Source: Lachnoclostridium sp. UBA2905
GTDB taxonomy: Bacteria; Bacillota; Clostridia; Lachnospirales; Lachnospiraceae
NCBI GenBank assembly: GCA_002349525.1
Contig: DEDL01000013.1
Coordinates: 1-26,671, forward strand
DNA: 26,671 nt
Reading direction: 5' to 3'
Shown here in pieces: positions 7,034 to 15,107 of this stretch. The notes beneath the pieces are model-generated. The model searched no databases. It saw only the letters and a program-made list of their open reading frames with translations, and was not told where the DNA came from. Both the position numbers and the translations under genes were made by a program. How positions within the stretch are numbered: position 1 is the stretch's first letter; each line of letters starts with the position of its first letter.

Positions 7034-7045
7034 TGGGTCTATTGT
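7017..7045 (+). promoter_or_regulatory. Promoter of the T-box/cstA transcript
   Basis: TTGACA at 7017-7022, 17-base spacer, TATTGT at 7040-7045. The -35 lies inside the last codons of the kinase remnant. The predicted start is near 7052. Confidence 0.6.
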
Positions 7046-7051
7046 ATAGCT

Positions 7052-7393
7052 AATTTAAAAGTCAAACGCGAAGAACAGGAAAAGACTTATTCATATCACC
7101 GCTTACAGAGAGTCGATATTGATGAGAACCGACAACAAGGAATGGACAGGCCATCACCTGGGAGCTGCTTTGGAGAAAGACTGATTGGTATATTTGTATC
7201 AGGTCAGTTATGTAACCGAAGCCGGCACCCTCCGTTAACGGGGCACACCCTCTGATGAATTATCAGGTGGTGAATGAGAGGTCAGATTTTTTGGCAAGCA
7301 GAGTGGTAACGCGGAAGTAGAGCTTTCGTCTTTGCACACTTATTTTGGAATTAATCCATATGAAGTGTGTAGGGACGAAAGCTTTTTTATTTC
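7052..7393 (+). ncRNA. T-box riboswitch leader
   Basis: The leader reads uncharged tRNA and decides whether transcription continues into cstA. Visible parts are the K-turn-like ACAGAGAG of Stem I, the GGAATGGA stretch, the T-box core AGAGTGGTAACGCGGAA at 7300-7316, and a terminator in which AGCTTTCGTC (7321-7330) pairs with GACGAAAGCT (7374-7383) and a T-run follows. An inner CACACTT/AAGTGTG stem lengthens it. The antiterminator bulge is TGGT, matching a tRNA with A at the discriminator. By comparison with tyrS leaders the specifier is the triplet after GGGAG, i.e. CTG (Leu) at 7165-7167; this last point is tentative. Confidence 0.9.
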
Positions 7394-7467
7394 AGTCGAG
7401 AAGACTTCCACTGAAAAACATCTATACCGTTCTTTGCAAAATGACTAAAAGAAAGGGGAAATGTATC

Positions 7468-9198
7468 ATGAATACACTTGTTATTGTTTTAATTGCAGCA
7501 GTTGTATTTGTTGCAGCTTACACTTTTTACGGACGCTTTTTAGCAAAGAAATGGGGCATTGACCCTAAGGCGAAAACGCCTGCGGTCCAGTATGAGGACG
7601 GAGAGGATTATGTGCCAACGAATGGCTGGACAGTATTTTGTCACCAGTTTTCATCAATCGCAGGGGCAGGACCTGTAACCGGTGCCATACAGGCAGCAGT
7701 TTTTGGATGGCTTCCTGTTCTGTTATGGATTCTTATCGGAGGAGTATTTTTCGGTGCTGTGACAGACTTTGGAGCATTATATGCTTCAGTAAAAAATGAA
7801 GGAAAATCAATGGGAATGCTCATTGAAAAGTATATTGGAAAATTTGGAAGAAAAATATTCCTGGTTTTTTGCTGGTTATTTACACTGATTGTTATTGCAG
7901 CATTTGCAGATATGGTTGCCGGTACATTTGATGCTTACGTAGTTACTGATGGAGTAAGCAGTCTTTCGCCAGATGCAAGGTCAAACGGAGCAGCCGGAAT
8001 GGTTTCAATAATGTTCATGGTATTTGCAGTAATATTTGGAATTGGAAAAAAGAAGTTTAATTACAGTGGCTGGAAGGAAGTAGTTCTTGGTCTTGTATGT
8101 GTTGCTGCATCATTTGCAATTGGTATGAATTGTCCATTGGAATTCAGTAAGAATACTTGGAGCTATATTACATTTGTATATATTTTCTTTGCAGCAGTTC
8201 TTCCAATGTGGCTTTTAAAACAGCCAAGAGATTATATGACAACATTTATGTTCGTCGGTATGATTGCAGGCGCAGTCATTGGATTATTTATGGCTCATCC
8301 TACAATGAACCTGCCTGTATTTACCGGATTTAACAATGAAAAGCTTGGAACAATGTTCCCTATATTATTTGTAACAGTTGCCTGTGGTGCTGTATCCGGG
8401 TTCCACAGCCTTGTTTCTTCAGGAACATCATCAAAAACTATAGAAAATGAAAAGGATATGTTAAAGGTTGGATATGGTGCAATGGTTTTGGAAAGTCTTC
8501 TGGCTGTTATAGCTCTTTGCGTTGCCGGTGCAGCCGCAGGAACAGATGGAACTGCAGCCACAGGAACACCATTCCAGATTTTTAGCCGTGGTGTTGCAGG
8601 ATTTTTTGAAATGTTTGGTATGCCTGTTTATGCGGCAACAGTATTTATGACAATGTGTGTTTCTGCTCTTGCATTAACAAGTCTTGATGCAGTTGCAAGA
8701 ATTGGTCGTATGAGTTTTCAGGAAATGTTCAGCGTTGATGATATGGAACACGCAGCTCCATGGAGAAAGCTTCTTTGCAATACATATTTTTCAACAATTG
8801 TTACTTTATTATGTGGATTTGTACTTACTAAAATCGGATATGCAAATATCTGGCCATTATTTGGTTCCGCAAACCAGTTGTTAAGTGCGCTTGTATTAAT
8901 TACACTCTGCGTATTTCTTAAGATGACAGGAAGAAGCAACAAAATGCTTTTCCCACCACTTATTATCATGCTTTGTGTAACATTTACAGCTCTTGTCCAG
9001 AGACTTATAGCAATGGCAAAAGCAATTTCAAATGCAGCAGCTGTTACAATTCCTGCCGGTGAGACAACCTGGGGAGCCGTATTTATTGCTAATGGACTGC
9101 AGCTTATAATTGCAGTTCTCCTTATTGCCCTTGGTCTTATTATTGTAATTAATTCAGCAAAGAGTTATGTAAAGAGCAGCAAAGAAGCAGAAAAATAA
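7468..9198 (+). CDS. cstA: CstA-family peptide / pyruvate transporter
   Basis: A 576-residue integral membrane protein of the carbon-starvation protein A family (CstA, BtsT/YjiY), which imports peptides or pyruvate. Family marks seen are the start VAAYTFYGRFLAKKWG, CHQFSSIAGAGPVTGAIQA, the FGAVTDFGALYAS loop, and GAVSGFHSLVSSGTSSKTI. Many hydrophobic helices cover the length. The size fits the shorter clostridial type rather than the roughly 700-residue E. coli form. ATG 7468 is chosen because AAAGGGG stands about ten bases upstream and because longer frames would start inside the T-box terminator. Control by tRNA charging suggests use as an amino-acid or peptide supplier. Confidence 0.9.
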   Translation: MNTLVIVLIAAVVFVAAYTFYGRFLAKKWGIDPKAKTPAVQYEDGEDYVPTNGWTVFCHQFSSIAGAGPVTGAIQAAVFGWLPVLLWILIGGVFFGAVTDFGALYASVKNEGKSMGMLIEKYIGKFGRKIFLVFCWLFTLIVIAAFADMVAGTFDAYVVTDGVSSLSPDARSNGAAGMVSIMFMVFAVIFGIGKKKFNYSGWKEVVLGLVCVAASFAIGMNCPLEFSKNTWSYITFVYIFFAAVLPMWLLKQPRDYMTTFMFVGMIAGAVIGLFMAHPTMNLPVFTGFNNEKLGTMFPILFVTVACGAVSGFHSLVSSGTSSKTIENEKDMLKVGYGAMVLESLLAVIALCVAGAAAGTDGTAATGTPFQIFSRGVAGFFEMFGMPVYAATVFMTMCVSALALTSLDAVARIGRMSFQEMFSVDDMEHAAPWRKLLCNTYFSTIVTLLCGFVLTKIGYANIWPLFGSANQLLSALVLITLCVFLKMTGRSNKMLFPPLIIMLCVTFTALVQRLIAMAKAISNAAAVTIPAGETTWGAVFIANGLQLIIAVLLIALGLIIVINSAKSYVKSSKEAEK

Positions 9199-9215
9199 CT
9201 GAATAGCTGTAATTA

Positions 9216-9245
9216 TTGTAATTGCCTGCCTGGTTGTGCTATAAT
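9216..9245 (+). promoter_or_regulatory. Promoter of the FAD dehydrogenase gene
   Basis: TATAAT at 9240-9245 with an extended -10 (TGC just before) and TTGTAA at 9216-9221, spacer 18. No terminator is visible between cstA and this promoter. Confidence 0.6.
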
Positions 9246-9301
9246 ATTTTTGAAAATTTTAATAATAATGTTATAAACGCAACATGCAAGGAGGACATTA
9301 T

Positions 9302-10678
9302 ATGCAGTATGACATAATAATTATTGGTGGAGGACCAGGTGGAATTTTTTCGGCATATGAGCTTGTGTCTAATGAACCGGAACTTAAGGTGGCTATATTT
9401 GAGGCAGGCCATGAATTAGGTAAGAGAAAGTGCCCAATAGATGGAGATAAGATAAAAAGCTGTATAGCCTGTAAAACCTGTTCAATTATGAGTGGATTTG
9501 GTGGCGCTGGAGCATTTTCAGATGGAAAATATAATATAACCAATGATTTTGGTGGTACACTGTACGATTATATAGGTAAGAAAAAAGCCTTGGAGCTTAT
9601 GAATTATGTAGACGATATTAATATGAAGTACGGTGGTGAGGGAACTAAGCTTTACTCTACAGCTGGAACAAGATTTAAAACTGTTTGTATGCAGAATGAT
9701 CTTCATCTCTTAGATGCATCGGTACGTCATTTGGGAACTGATATCAATTACGTAGTACTTGAGAATTTATACGACTATCTTAAGGATAAGGTGGATTTTT
9801 ACTTTGATTCGCCAGTTTCAACAGTGCTTACTGAGAAGGGCAGCTACGTTATAAAATGTAACGAAGAAACATATTCCTGCAGAAAATGTATCATATCTGT
9901 TGGACGAAGTGGCAGCAAGTGGATGGAACAGGTATGCAAGGAAATGGATATTCCAACCAAATCTAACAGAGTTGATATTGGAGTCAGGGTTGAACTTCCA
10001 GCTGCAATATTTGCACATCTTACGGATGAACTTTATGAAAGCAAAATTGTATACCGTACAGAAAAATATGGTGATAAGGTAAGAACCTTCTGTATGAATC
10101 CAAAGGGCGCAGTTGTAAGTGAGAATACCAATGGAATTATAACTGTAAACGGACATAGCTATGAGGATCCAAAGCGTCAGACTGAGAATACAAACTTTGC
10201 TCTTTTAGTTGCAAAACATTTTTCAGAACCATTTAAGGATTCTAACGGATATGGCGAAAGCATTGCAAGACTCAGCAATATGTTAGGTGGAGGAGTCATT
10301 GTACAGAGATTTGGTGATCTTATTCGTGGAAGACGTTCAACACAGAGCAGAATTGAAGAGGCCTTCATTACACCTACTCTCAGCGCTACACCAGGTGATT
10401 TGAGTCTGGTTCTTCCTAAGAGAATATTGGATGGCATTATTGAGATGATATATGCTCTTGATAAAATTGCACCGGGTACAGCTAATGAGGATACGCTCCT
10501 TTATGGTGTAGAAGTTAAATTTTACAATATGGAAGTTGAAGTTGATGAGAAACTTGAAACTAAGTATGAAGGACTTTATATAATCGGAGATGGAAGTGGA
10601 ATAACTCATTCACTCTCTCACGCATCAGCAAGTGGTGTGCATGTTGCAAGAGATATATTAAGTGTTATTGATGATTAA
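9302..10678 (+). CDS. FAD-dependent dehydrogenase, uncharacterised
   Basis: A 458-residue flavoprotein. It opens with a Rossmann FAD motif, GGGPGG at residues 9-14, and closes with GDGSGITHSLSHASASGVH, the second FAD-contact motif found in this class. A cysteine-rich segment (CPIDGDKIKSCIACKTC) follows the first strand, then SGFGGAGAFSDGKYN. This order matches the COG2509-type family of uncharacterised FAD dehydrogenases; the substrate is unknown. ATG 9302 has AAGGAGG seven bases upstream; the ATG at 9284 lies before that site and is rejected. It appears to be transcribed alone. Confidence 0.85.
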   Translation: MQYDIIIIGGGPGGIFSAYELVSNEPELKVAIFEAGHELGKRKCPIDGDKIKSCIACKTCSIMSGFGGAGAFSDGKYNITNDFGGTLYDYIGKKKALELMNYVDDINMKYGGEGTKLYSTAGTRFKTVCMQNDLHLLDASVRHLGTDINYVVLENLYDYLKDKVDFYFDSPVSTVLTEKGSYVIKCNEETYSCRKCIISVGRSGSKWMEQVCKEMDIPTKSNRVDIGVRVELPAAIFAHLTDELYESKIVYRTEKYGDKVRTFCMNPKGAVVSENTNGIITVNGHSYEDPKRQTENTNFALLVAKHFSEPFKDSNGYGESIARLSNMLGGGVIVQRFGDLIRGRRSTQSRIEEAFITPTLSATPGDLSLVLPKRILDGIIEMIYALDKIAPGTANEDTLLYGVEVKFYNMEVEVDEKLETKYEGLYIIGDGSGITHSLSHASASGVHVARDILSVIDD

Positions 10679-10738
10679 GTGTTATTGCTGAAGTGTAAAT
10701 AAGCCTTAATAATAGTTCACAAAATCTTCACAAAAAAA

Positions 10739-10781
10739 ATAGCACTCACCTCTTGACAGTGCTAATAATAAGTGTTATATT
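10739..10781 (+). promoter_or_regulatory. CIRCE-like operator overlapping a sigma-A promoter
   Basis: ATAGCACTC-N9-CAGTGCTAA at 10739-10765 matches the HrcA operator TTAGCACTC-N9-GAGTGCTAA with one change per arm, and the spacer is exactly nine. TTGACA (10753-10758) lies inside it and TATATT (10776-10781) follows after 17 bases. HrcA bound here would block polymerase. The predicted transcript has a leader of about 150 bases before hsp20. Confidence 0.85.
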
Positions 10782-10936
10782 ACATATAGAACAAAGGAAG
10801 AGGTAAAAGATAGAAAATAAAAGATAGAAATCAGAAATAACCCCTTTATCCCGAGTCCGAAAACATATTAACAATATTTAATAATTATTTTCAGATGATT
10901 GCAAAATAATTAAAAGTTTAAAAGGAGAGATGACTT

Positions 10937-11410
10937 ATGTTAATGACAAATGTTTTTGGAGAGAATTTATTTGATGACTTTTTTAATGATTTCCCATTCT
11001 ACTATGGATATGGCAACAAGGAGATGAAGGATGTAGAGAAGAAGCTTTATGGCAGAAACGCAAAACATGTCATGAAGACAGATATTAAGGAAACCGATTC
11101 AGGCTATGAACTTATCGTTGATCTGCCAGGTTTTGCAAAAGATGATGTATCTGCAGAGCTTAAGGATGGTTATCTTACAATTAGTGCCGGCAAGGGTCTT
11201 GATAAGGATGAAAAGGAAAAAGATACCGGTAAATATATAAGAAGAGAGCGTTATGCCGGAGCATGCTGCAGAAGCTTTTATGTTGGCGAAGATATAGGCG
11301 AGAAAGATGTCAAAGCTGAGTTTAAGCATGGTATTTTGAAACTCTTTGTTCCTAAAAAGGAAGCAAAACCACAGGTTGAAGAGAAACATACCATTGCGAT
11401 TGAGGGATAA
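10937..11410 (+). CDS. hsp20: Small heat shock protein, Hsp20/alpha-crystallin family
   Basis: An ATP-independent chaperone that holds unfolding proteins for later refolding. The 157-residue protein has an N-terminal region rich in Phe and Tyr (FGENLFDDFFNDFPFYYGYG), a central alpha-crystallin domain from about residue 45 (DIKETDSGYELIVDLPGF... RRERYAGACCRSFYV) and the GILKLFVPK motif near the C-terminus. A tail ending HTIAIEG carries the I-x-I anchor used in oligomer assembly. AAAGGAGAG lies about eight bases before the ATG. It is the first gene behind the CIRCE-like promoter; dnaJ follows. Confidence 0.93.
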   Translation: MLMTNVFGENLFDDFFNDFPFYYGYGNKEMKDVEKKLYGRNAKHVMKTDIKETDSGYELIVDLPGFAKDDVSAELKDGYLTISAGKGLDKDEKEKDTGKYIRRERYAGACCRSFYVGEDIGEKDVKAEFKHGILKLFVPKKEAKPQVEEKHTIAIEG

Positions 11411-11457
11411 TAGTCGAATGGATTATAATCCAGTGTGACATCATTTGATAGAAAGGA

Positions 11458-11491
11458 GATGGGAGGACTGTTAATGGTTCTCCCATCTTTT
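11458..11491 (+). terminator. Hairpin with short T-run between hsp20 and dnaJ
   Basis: GATGGGAG (11458-11465) pairs with CTCCCATC (11480-11487) and TTTT follows. A partial terminator here would give less dnaJ than hsp20 mRNA from the shared promoter. No other promoter is obvious before dnaJ. Confidence 0.65.
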
Positions 11492-11521
11492 ACTTGTTTA
11501 GAAAACGTCGGGAGGTGAAGA

Positions 11522-12568
11522 ATGATGAATAAGAAAAGAGATTACTATGAAGTATTAGGTGTAAGTCGAAATGCAGATAGTTCAACAATAAAAAAAGCAT
11601 ATAGAAGGCTTGCAAAAAAATATCATCCGGACAGCAATGAGGGTAATTTAAGTGCTGCAGAGCATTTTAAAGAGGTAAATGAAGCATATGATGTTTTAGG
11701 TGACGAAAAGAAGAAAAAGCTTTATGACACATATGGTCATGCTGCATTTGAGGAAGGTTTCCAGGGCGCTTACGGCAATAATGGAGGAGCAGGCGGCTTT
11801 GGAAATGGAAGTTTTACAAACGGTGGCTTTGGAAATACCGGCTTTGGAAATGGCGGCTTTCATGAATTTCATTTTGAAGGGTCAGATGAAGACATGGACG
11901 ACATTCTGAAAAATCTGTTCGGTCATGGAACAAGAGGCTTTGGTCATGAAAAATCCTGGGAAAGGCATTTTTCAAGAGGCTTTAATAATTATAATGATGA
12001 TTCTGAACAGGAAGAGCTTGATCTTAAAGCAGATATAGTGGTCTCATTTGATGAGGCAGTATTTGGTGGTAAAAAGATAATTAATTTGAAAGATAGTGAT
12101 GGAAAAACGCAGTCGTTAGAGATTAATATTCCGGCGGGAATCGATACCGGCAGGAGCATAAGGCTTAAGGGTAAGGGTCATATGGGCCGTAATGGAAAGA
12201 GAGGAGACCTTCTTCTTAAAGTCACTGTCAGGGATAAAGCGGGATATGAGAGAAAAGGACTGGATGTATATACTAACGTATATATTCCCTACACCACTGC
12301 GGTATTTGGCGGTGAAGTAAAGGTTCAGACATTATATGGAAGCGTAATGCTAAAAATTAAGGCGGGAACCGCATCCGGCAGCAGGGTAAGACTTAAGGGC
12401 AAGGGAATTGTTGACATGAAAAATCCTGGAAACCACGGTGATGAATATGCTATAATACAGATTGATGTTCCAAAGGCTATGACACCTGGTGAGAGACGTG
12501 CTCTTAAAGAATATGAAAAAGAGTACAATAAAAATAATGATGACTCACCATATGCTCATGTTGGATAA
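11522..12568 (+). CDS. DnaJ-like co-chaperone without zinc finger (CbpA type)
   Basis: It delivers clients to DnaK and stimulates its ATPase. The 348-residue protein has a J domain at about 8-72 with HPD at 35-37, a Gly/Phe/Asn-rich region with repeated GFGN and GGF units at about 80-115, and then the two-part C-terminal substrate domain from about 165 (DIVVSFDEAVFGGKKII... LKGKGHMG... TAVFGGEVKVQTL). The four CXXCXGXG zinc repeats of classical DnaJ are absent, so it is a type II J-protein such as CbpA. GGGAGGTGA precedes the start; ATG 11525 is an equally good alternative. It shares the heat-shock promoter with hsp20. Confidence 0.88.
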   Translation: MMNKKRDYYEVLGVSRNADSSTIKKAYRRLAKKYHPDSNEGNLSAAEHFKEVNEAYDVLGDEKKKKLYDTYGHAAFEEGFQGAYGNNGGAGGFGNGSFTNGGFGNTGFGNGGFHEFHFEGSDEDMDDILKNLFGHGTRGFGHEKSWERHFSRGFNNYNDDSEQEELDLKADIVVSFDEAVFGGKKIINLKDSDGKTQSLEINIPAGIDTGRSIRLKGKGHMGRNGKRGDLLLKVTVRDKAGYERKGLDVYTNVYIPYTTAVFGGEVKVQTLYGSVMLKIKAGTASGSRVRLKGKGIVDMKNPGNHGDEYAIIQIDVPKAMTPGERRALKEYEKEYNKNNDDSPYAHVG

Positions 12569-12606
12569 TTACTTTATAATATTATAGGAAGAATTGGAGA
12601 AATCTG

Positions 12607-12882
12607 ATGGAGGGTATTTATTGCAAAATAATAGTGGCCTATCTTATTATCATGAATATTGCAGGAGTATTTGTAATGTTTATAGATAAGAGAAAAGCCA
12701 TAAAGCACAGGTATAGAATACCTGAAAAGACCTTGTTTCTGGTGAGCCTGCTAGGGGGAAGCATAGGAACTTTGGCAGGAATGTACCTTTTCAGACATAA
12801 GACAAAACACTGGTATTTTGTTGTAGGAATGCCATTAATATGTATATTGCATATAATATTGGCCATATATATATGGAGGTAA
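12607..12882 (+). CDS. DUF1294 membrane protein
   Basis: A 91-residue protein with three hydrophobic segments, at about 7-25, 43-60 and 70-90. Between the first two lies MFIDKRKAIKHRYRIPEKTL, then LLGGSIGTLAGMYLFRHKTKH, which are the conserved features of DUF1294. The function is unknown. GGAGA stands before the ATG. Its stop at 12880-12882 adjoins the GGAGG ribosome binding site of the nuclease gene, whose start is only two bases beyond, so the two are probably co-transcribed. Confidence 0.85.
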   Translation: MEGIYCKIIVAYLIIMNIAGVFVMFIDKRKAIKHRYRIPEKTLFLVSLLGGSIGTLAGMYLFRHKTKHWYFVVGMPLICILHIILAIYIWR

Positions 12883-12884
12883 AC

Positions 12885-13979
12885 ATGTTTTTTGAATCAA
12901 AAAATACGCATAGTGAAAGACAAAGCCTAAAACATAGTGTGCAACAAAGCATACAACGTAGCATACAACATAGCGAACAGCGTAGCGAACAGCGTAGCGT
13001 ACAACATGGTCCACAACATAGGGTACAACACAGGCTTCTATTAAAAAAGGCAACATTAATTTTTGCACTTGCATTGACTGTATCATCTGTTACAGAATAT
13101 GCTACAGAATTTAATGCACCTGTGGCACAGGCAGCGGTAACTGAAAAAAATATAAAGCAGACTGCCACAGCAAAAAAAAAGCCTACAAAGATATCAAATG
13201 CTGCCACCAGTCCATATAAGGAGCTTAATGGCAATAAACCTGAATTCACCAGGAAAGAAAAGAAGAATAAAAAGGCATTTGAAACATATTCAAGACTTGA
13301 TAAGCTTGGAAGGTGCGGAGTTGCATATGCAAATGTATGCAAAGAGATAATGCCTGTGGATAAAAGAGGTCCAATCGGACAGGTTCGTCCTTCAGGATGG
13401 CATACGGTGAAATATAATGATCTTATTGATGGCAATTATCTGTATAACAGATGTCATCTTATAGGATATCAGCTTGCCGGTGAGAATGCCAATGTAAAGA
13501 ATCTTATAACAGGAACAAGATACCTTAATGTTGAGGGAATGTTTCCATTTGAAAATATGGTGGCTGATTATGTAAATGAAACCGGGAACCATGTCTTGTA
13601 CAGGGTAACTCCGGTATTTGAAAAAAACAATCTTGTTGCAAAGGGTGTAAAGATGGAGGCCTGGTCGGTAGAGGACAAGGGATCCGGAATATGTTTTAAT
13701 GTATTTTGCTATAACACCCAGCCGGGAATAGTTATAGATTATTCCAATGGTAACAGTCACAGGGCAGGTAAAAAAGTAAAAAAATCTAACAGTGGTGAGA
13801 GCAGTGAGAATGTAAAAACTGCTGATTATATCATTAACACCAATACAGACAAATATCATGTGCCATCCTGCAGCAGCGTTAGGCAAATGAAGGAATTAAA
13901 TAAAAAGAAGTTTAAAGGAACAGAAGCTGAGATAAAAAAACAGGGCTATTCGCCATGTAAGAGATGTATTGGCAGATAA
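12885..13979 (+). CDS. Secreted DNA/RNA non-specific endonuclease with Ada-like tail domain
   Basis: A 364-residue protein in four parts. Residues 9-48 are ten [HQR]-S-x-[QRK]-like tetrapeptides. Residues 54-83 form a signal peptide: KK, a hydrophobic core, then PVAQA-A as a likely cleavage site. The nuclease domain (about 120-290) has YNRCHLIGYQLAGE, the R-x-H form of the catalytic His motif seen in EndA/DNA-entry nucleases, then NLITGTRYLNVEG with the metal-binding Asn. The end (about 310-364) has YHVPSC...YSPCKRC, a small Cys-rich domain often attached to secreted nucleases. ATG 12885 has GGAGG six bases upstream. It likely degrades extracellular nucleic acid for nutrients. The long charged stretch before the signal core is unusual. 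Confidence 0.85.
   Translation: MFFESKNTHSERQSLKHSVQQSIQRSIQHSEQRSEQRSVQHGPQHRVQHRLLLKKATLIFALALTVSSVTEYATEFNAPVAQAAVTEKNIKQTATAKKKPTKISNAATSPYKELNGNKPEFTRKEKKNKKAFETYSRLDKLGRCGVAYANVCKEIMPVDKRGPIGQVRPSGWHTVKYNDLIDGNYLYNRCHLIGYQLAGENANVKNLITGTRYLNVEGMFPFENMVADYVNETGNHVLYRVTPVFEKNNLVAKGVKMEAWSVEDKGSGICFNVFCYNTQPGIVIDYSNGNSHRAGKKVKKSNSGESSENVKTADYIINTNTDKYHVPSCSSVRQMKELNKKKFKGTEAEIKKQGYSPCKRCIGR
12909..13028 (+). repeat. 12-bp repeats encoding tetrapeptides in the nuclease N-terminus
   Basis: About ten imperfect 12-base units such as CGTAGCGAACAG and CATAGCGTACAA, all in frame. The best conserved are at 12957-13004. The variation between units keeps Ser at position 2 and Gln at position 4 in most copies. 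Confidence 0.8.
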
Positions 13980-13983
13980 TTAT

Positions 13984-14035
13984 AATAAGCAATGTAGAGT
14001 GAAAATATTACTTTACATTGCTTATTATTTTTTTA
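13984..14035 (+). terminator. Terminator after the nuclease gene
   Basis: A 13-bp perfect stem, AATAAGCAATGTA (13984-13996) with TACATTGCTTATT (14014-14026), followed by A and a run of T. Confidence 0.9.
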
Positions 14036-14071
14036 CACTTCATTTACATGGAAATGATATTTGTTTTTACA
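14032..14071 (+). promoter_or_regulatory. Pho-box-like direct repeats before pstS
   Basis: TTTACA occurs at 14032-14037 and 14043-14048, exactly 11 bases apart, and again at 14066-14071. PhoP of Firmicutes binds TT(A/T/C)ACA-like hexamers at 11-base intervals. A/T-rich -10-like sequence (TAATATATAA) lies at 14081-14090. This fits phosphate-starvation activation of the pst operon. Confidence 0.6.
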
Positions 14072-14143
14072 GAACCTCTTTAATATATAAGTTGTTAACT
14101 TAAGTGACACAAAAATAATTTTATATGAAAAGAGGAAATAATC

Positions 14144-15055
14144 ATGAGAAACAAAAAAAGAATAATTGCAGCAGTTTTAGTAGCAAGTACATTTGCATTT
14201 GGACTTACAGGTTGTGGAAGTTCTAAAACAGAAACAGCAGATAACAATGCTACACAGACAGAGGATGATGCAAATACTGAAACAACAGACGAAGCAGATG
14301 CTGATACAGGAAGTGATCTTACAGGAAGCATTTCACTTGCAGGAAGTACTTCAATGGAAAAGCTTTGCGAAGCAATGTCAGAAAGCTTTATGAACAAATA
14401 TGAAGGAATTACAGTTACAGCTGAATATACAGGTTCAGGAGCTGGTCTTGAATCTCTGGCAGCAGGAAGCATTGATATTGGAAATGCTTCAAGAGGCTTA
14501 AAGGATGAAGAGAAGGCACAGGGAGAAGTTGAAAATGTAGTAGCAATTGATGGTATTGCTGTTATAGCAGATAAGGATAACAAGGTTGTTGATATTACAT
14601 CAGATGATCTTGGAAAAATCTACAAGGGTGAGATCACCAACTGGAGCGACCTTGGCGGAGAAGATCAGTCAATCGTAGTACTGGGAAGAGAAGCTGGTTC
14701 AGGAACAAGAGATGCTTTTGAAGAACTTCTTGAGATCAAAGATCAGTGTAATTATGCTCAGGAGCTTGATTCAACAGGTGCAGTACTTGCAAAGGTAGCA
14801 ACAACTCCGGGAGCAATTGGATATGTTTCACTTGATGTTGTAGATGACACAGTAAGCGAAGTTAAGTTAAATGGTGTTGAGCCTTCAGAGGAAAAAATCA
14901 AGGCTGGAGAATATATGCTTTCACGTCCATTTGTTATGGCTACAAAGGGTGAAATCTCAGAGCAGAATGATCTTGTAAAAACATGGTTTGATTATATTAA
15001 ATCAGACGAAGGAAAAGAAGTTATTAAAAACGTAGGACTTATAATTCCTGATTAA
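14144..15055 (+). CDS. pstS: Phosphate-binding lipoprotein of the Pst transporter
   Basis: It captures phosphate outside the membrane and hands it to PstCA. The 303-residue protein has a lipoprotein signal: KKR, a hydrophobic core and the lipobox LTGC with C24 to be lipidated. A Thr/Glu/Asp-rich spacer at about 30-58 follows, then the binding fold with SLAGSTSMEKL (phosphate loop), TGSGAGLESLAAGSIDIG, and GREAGSGTRDAFEE, all typical of PstS phosphate contacts. GAGGAAA precedes the ATG. It is the first gene of pstSCAB-phoU, directly behind the Pho-box-like repeats. Confidence 0.95.
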   Translation: MRNKKRIIAAVLVASTFAFGLTGCGSSKTETADNNATQTEDDANTETTDEADADTGSDLTGSISLAGSTSMEKLCEAMSESFMNKYEGITVTAEYTGSGAGLESLAAGSIDIGNASRGLKDEEKAQGEVENVVAIDGIAVIADKDNKVVDITSDDLGKIYKGEITNWSDLGGEDQSIVVLGREAGSGTRDAFEELLEIKDQCNYAQELDSTGAVLAKVATTPGAIGYVSLDVVDDTVSEVKLNGVEPSEEKIKAGEYMLSRPFVMATKGEISEQNDLVKTWFDYIKSDEGKEVIKNVGLIIPD

Positions 15056-15107
15056 TCAATAAAACGAAGCAGGGCTTATAATTCTTTACTTATGAAGGAT
15101 GAAGAGT

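Noticed and set aside
7345..7467. Longer N-terminus for CstA
   Set aside because: It would place the start within the T-box terminator; ATG 7468 has the ribosome binding site and the conserved family start.
12791..13435. A 214-residue open frame on the minus strand
   Set aside because: It lies opposite the nuclease gene; its Cys/Leu/Arg-rich repeats mirror the 12-base repeats of the + strand, and it has no recognisable domain or ribosome binding site.
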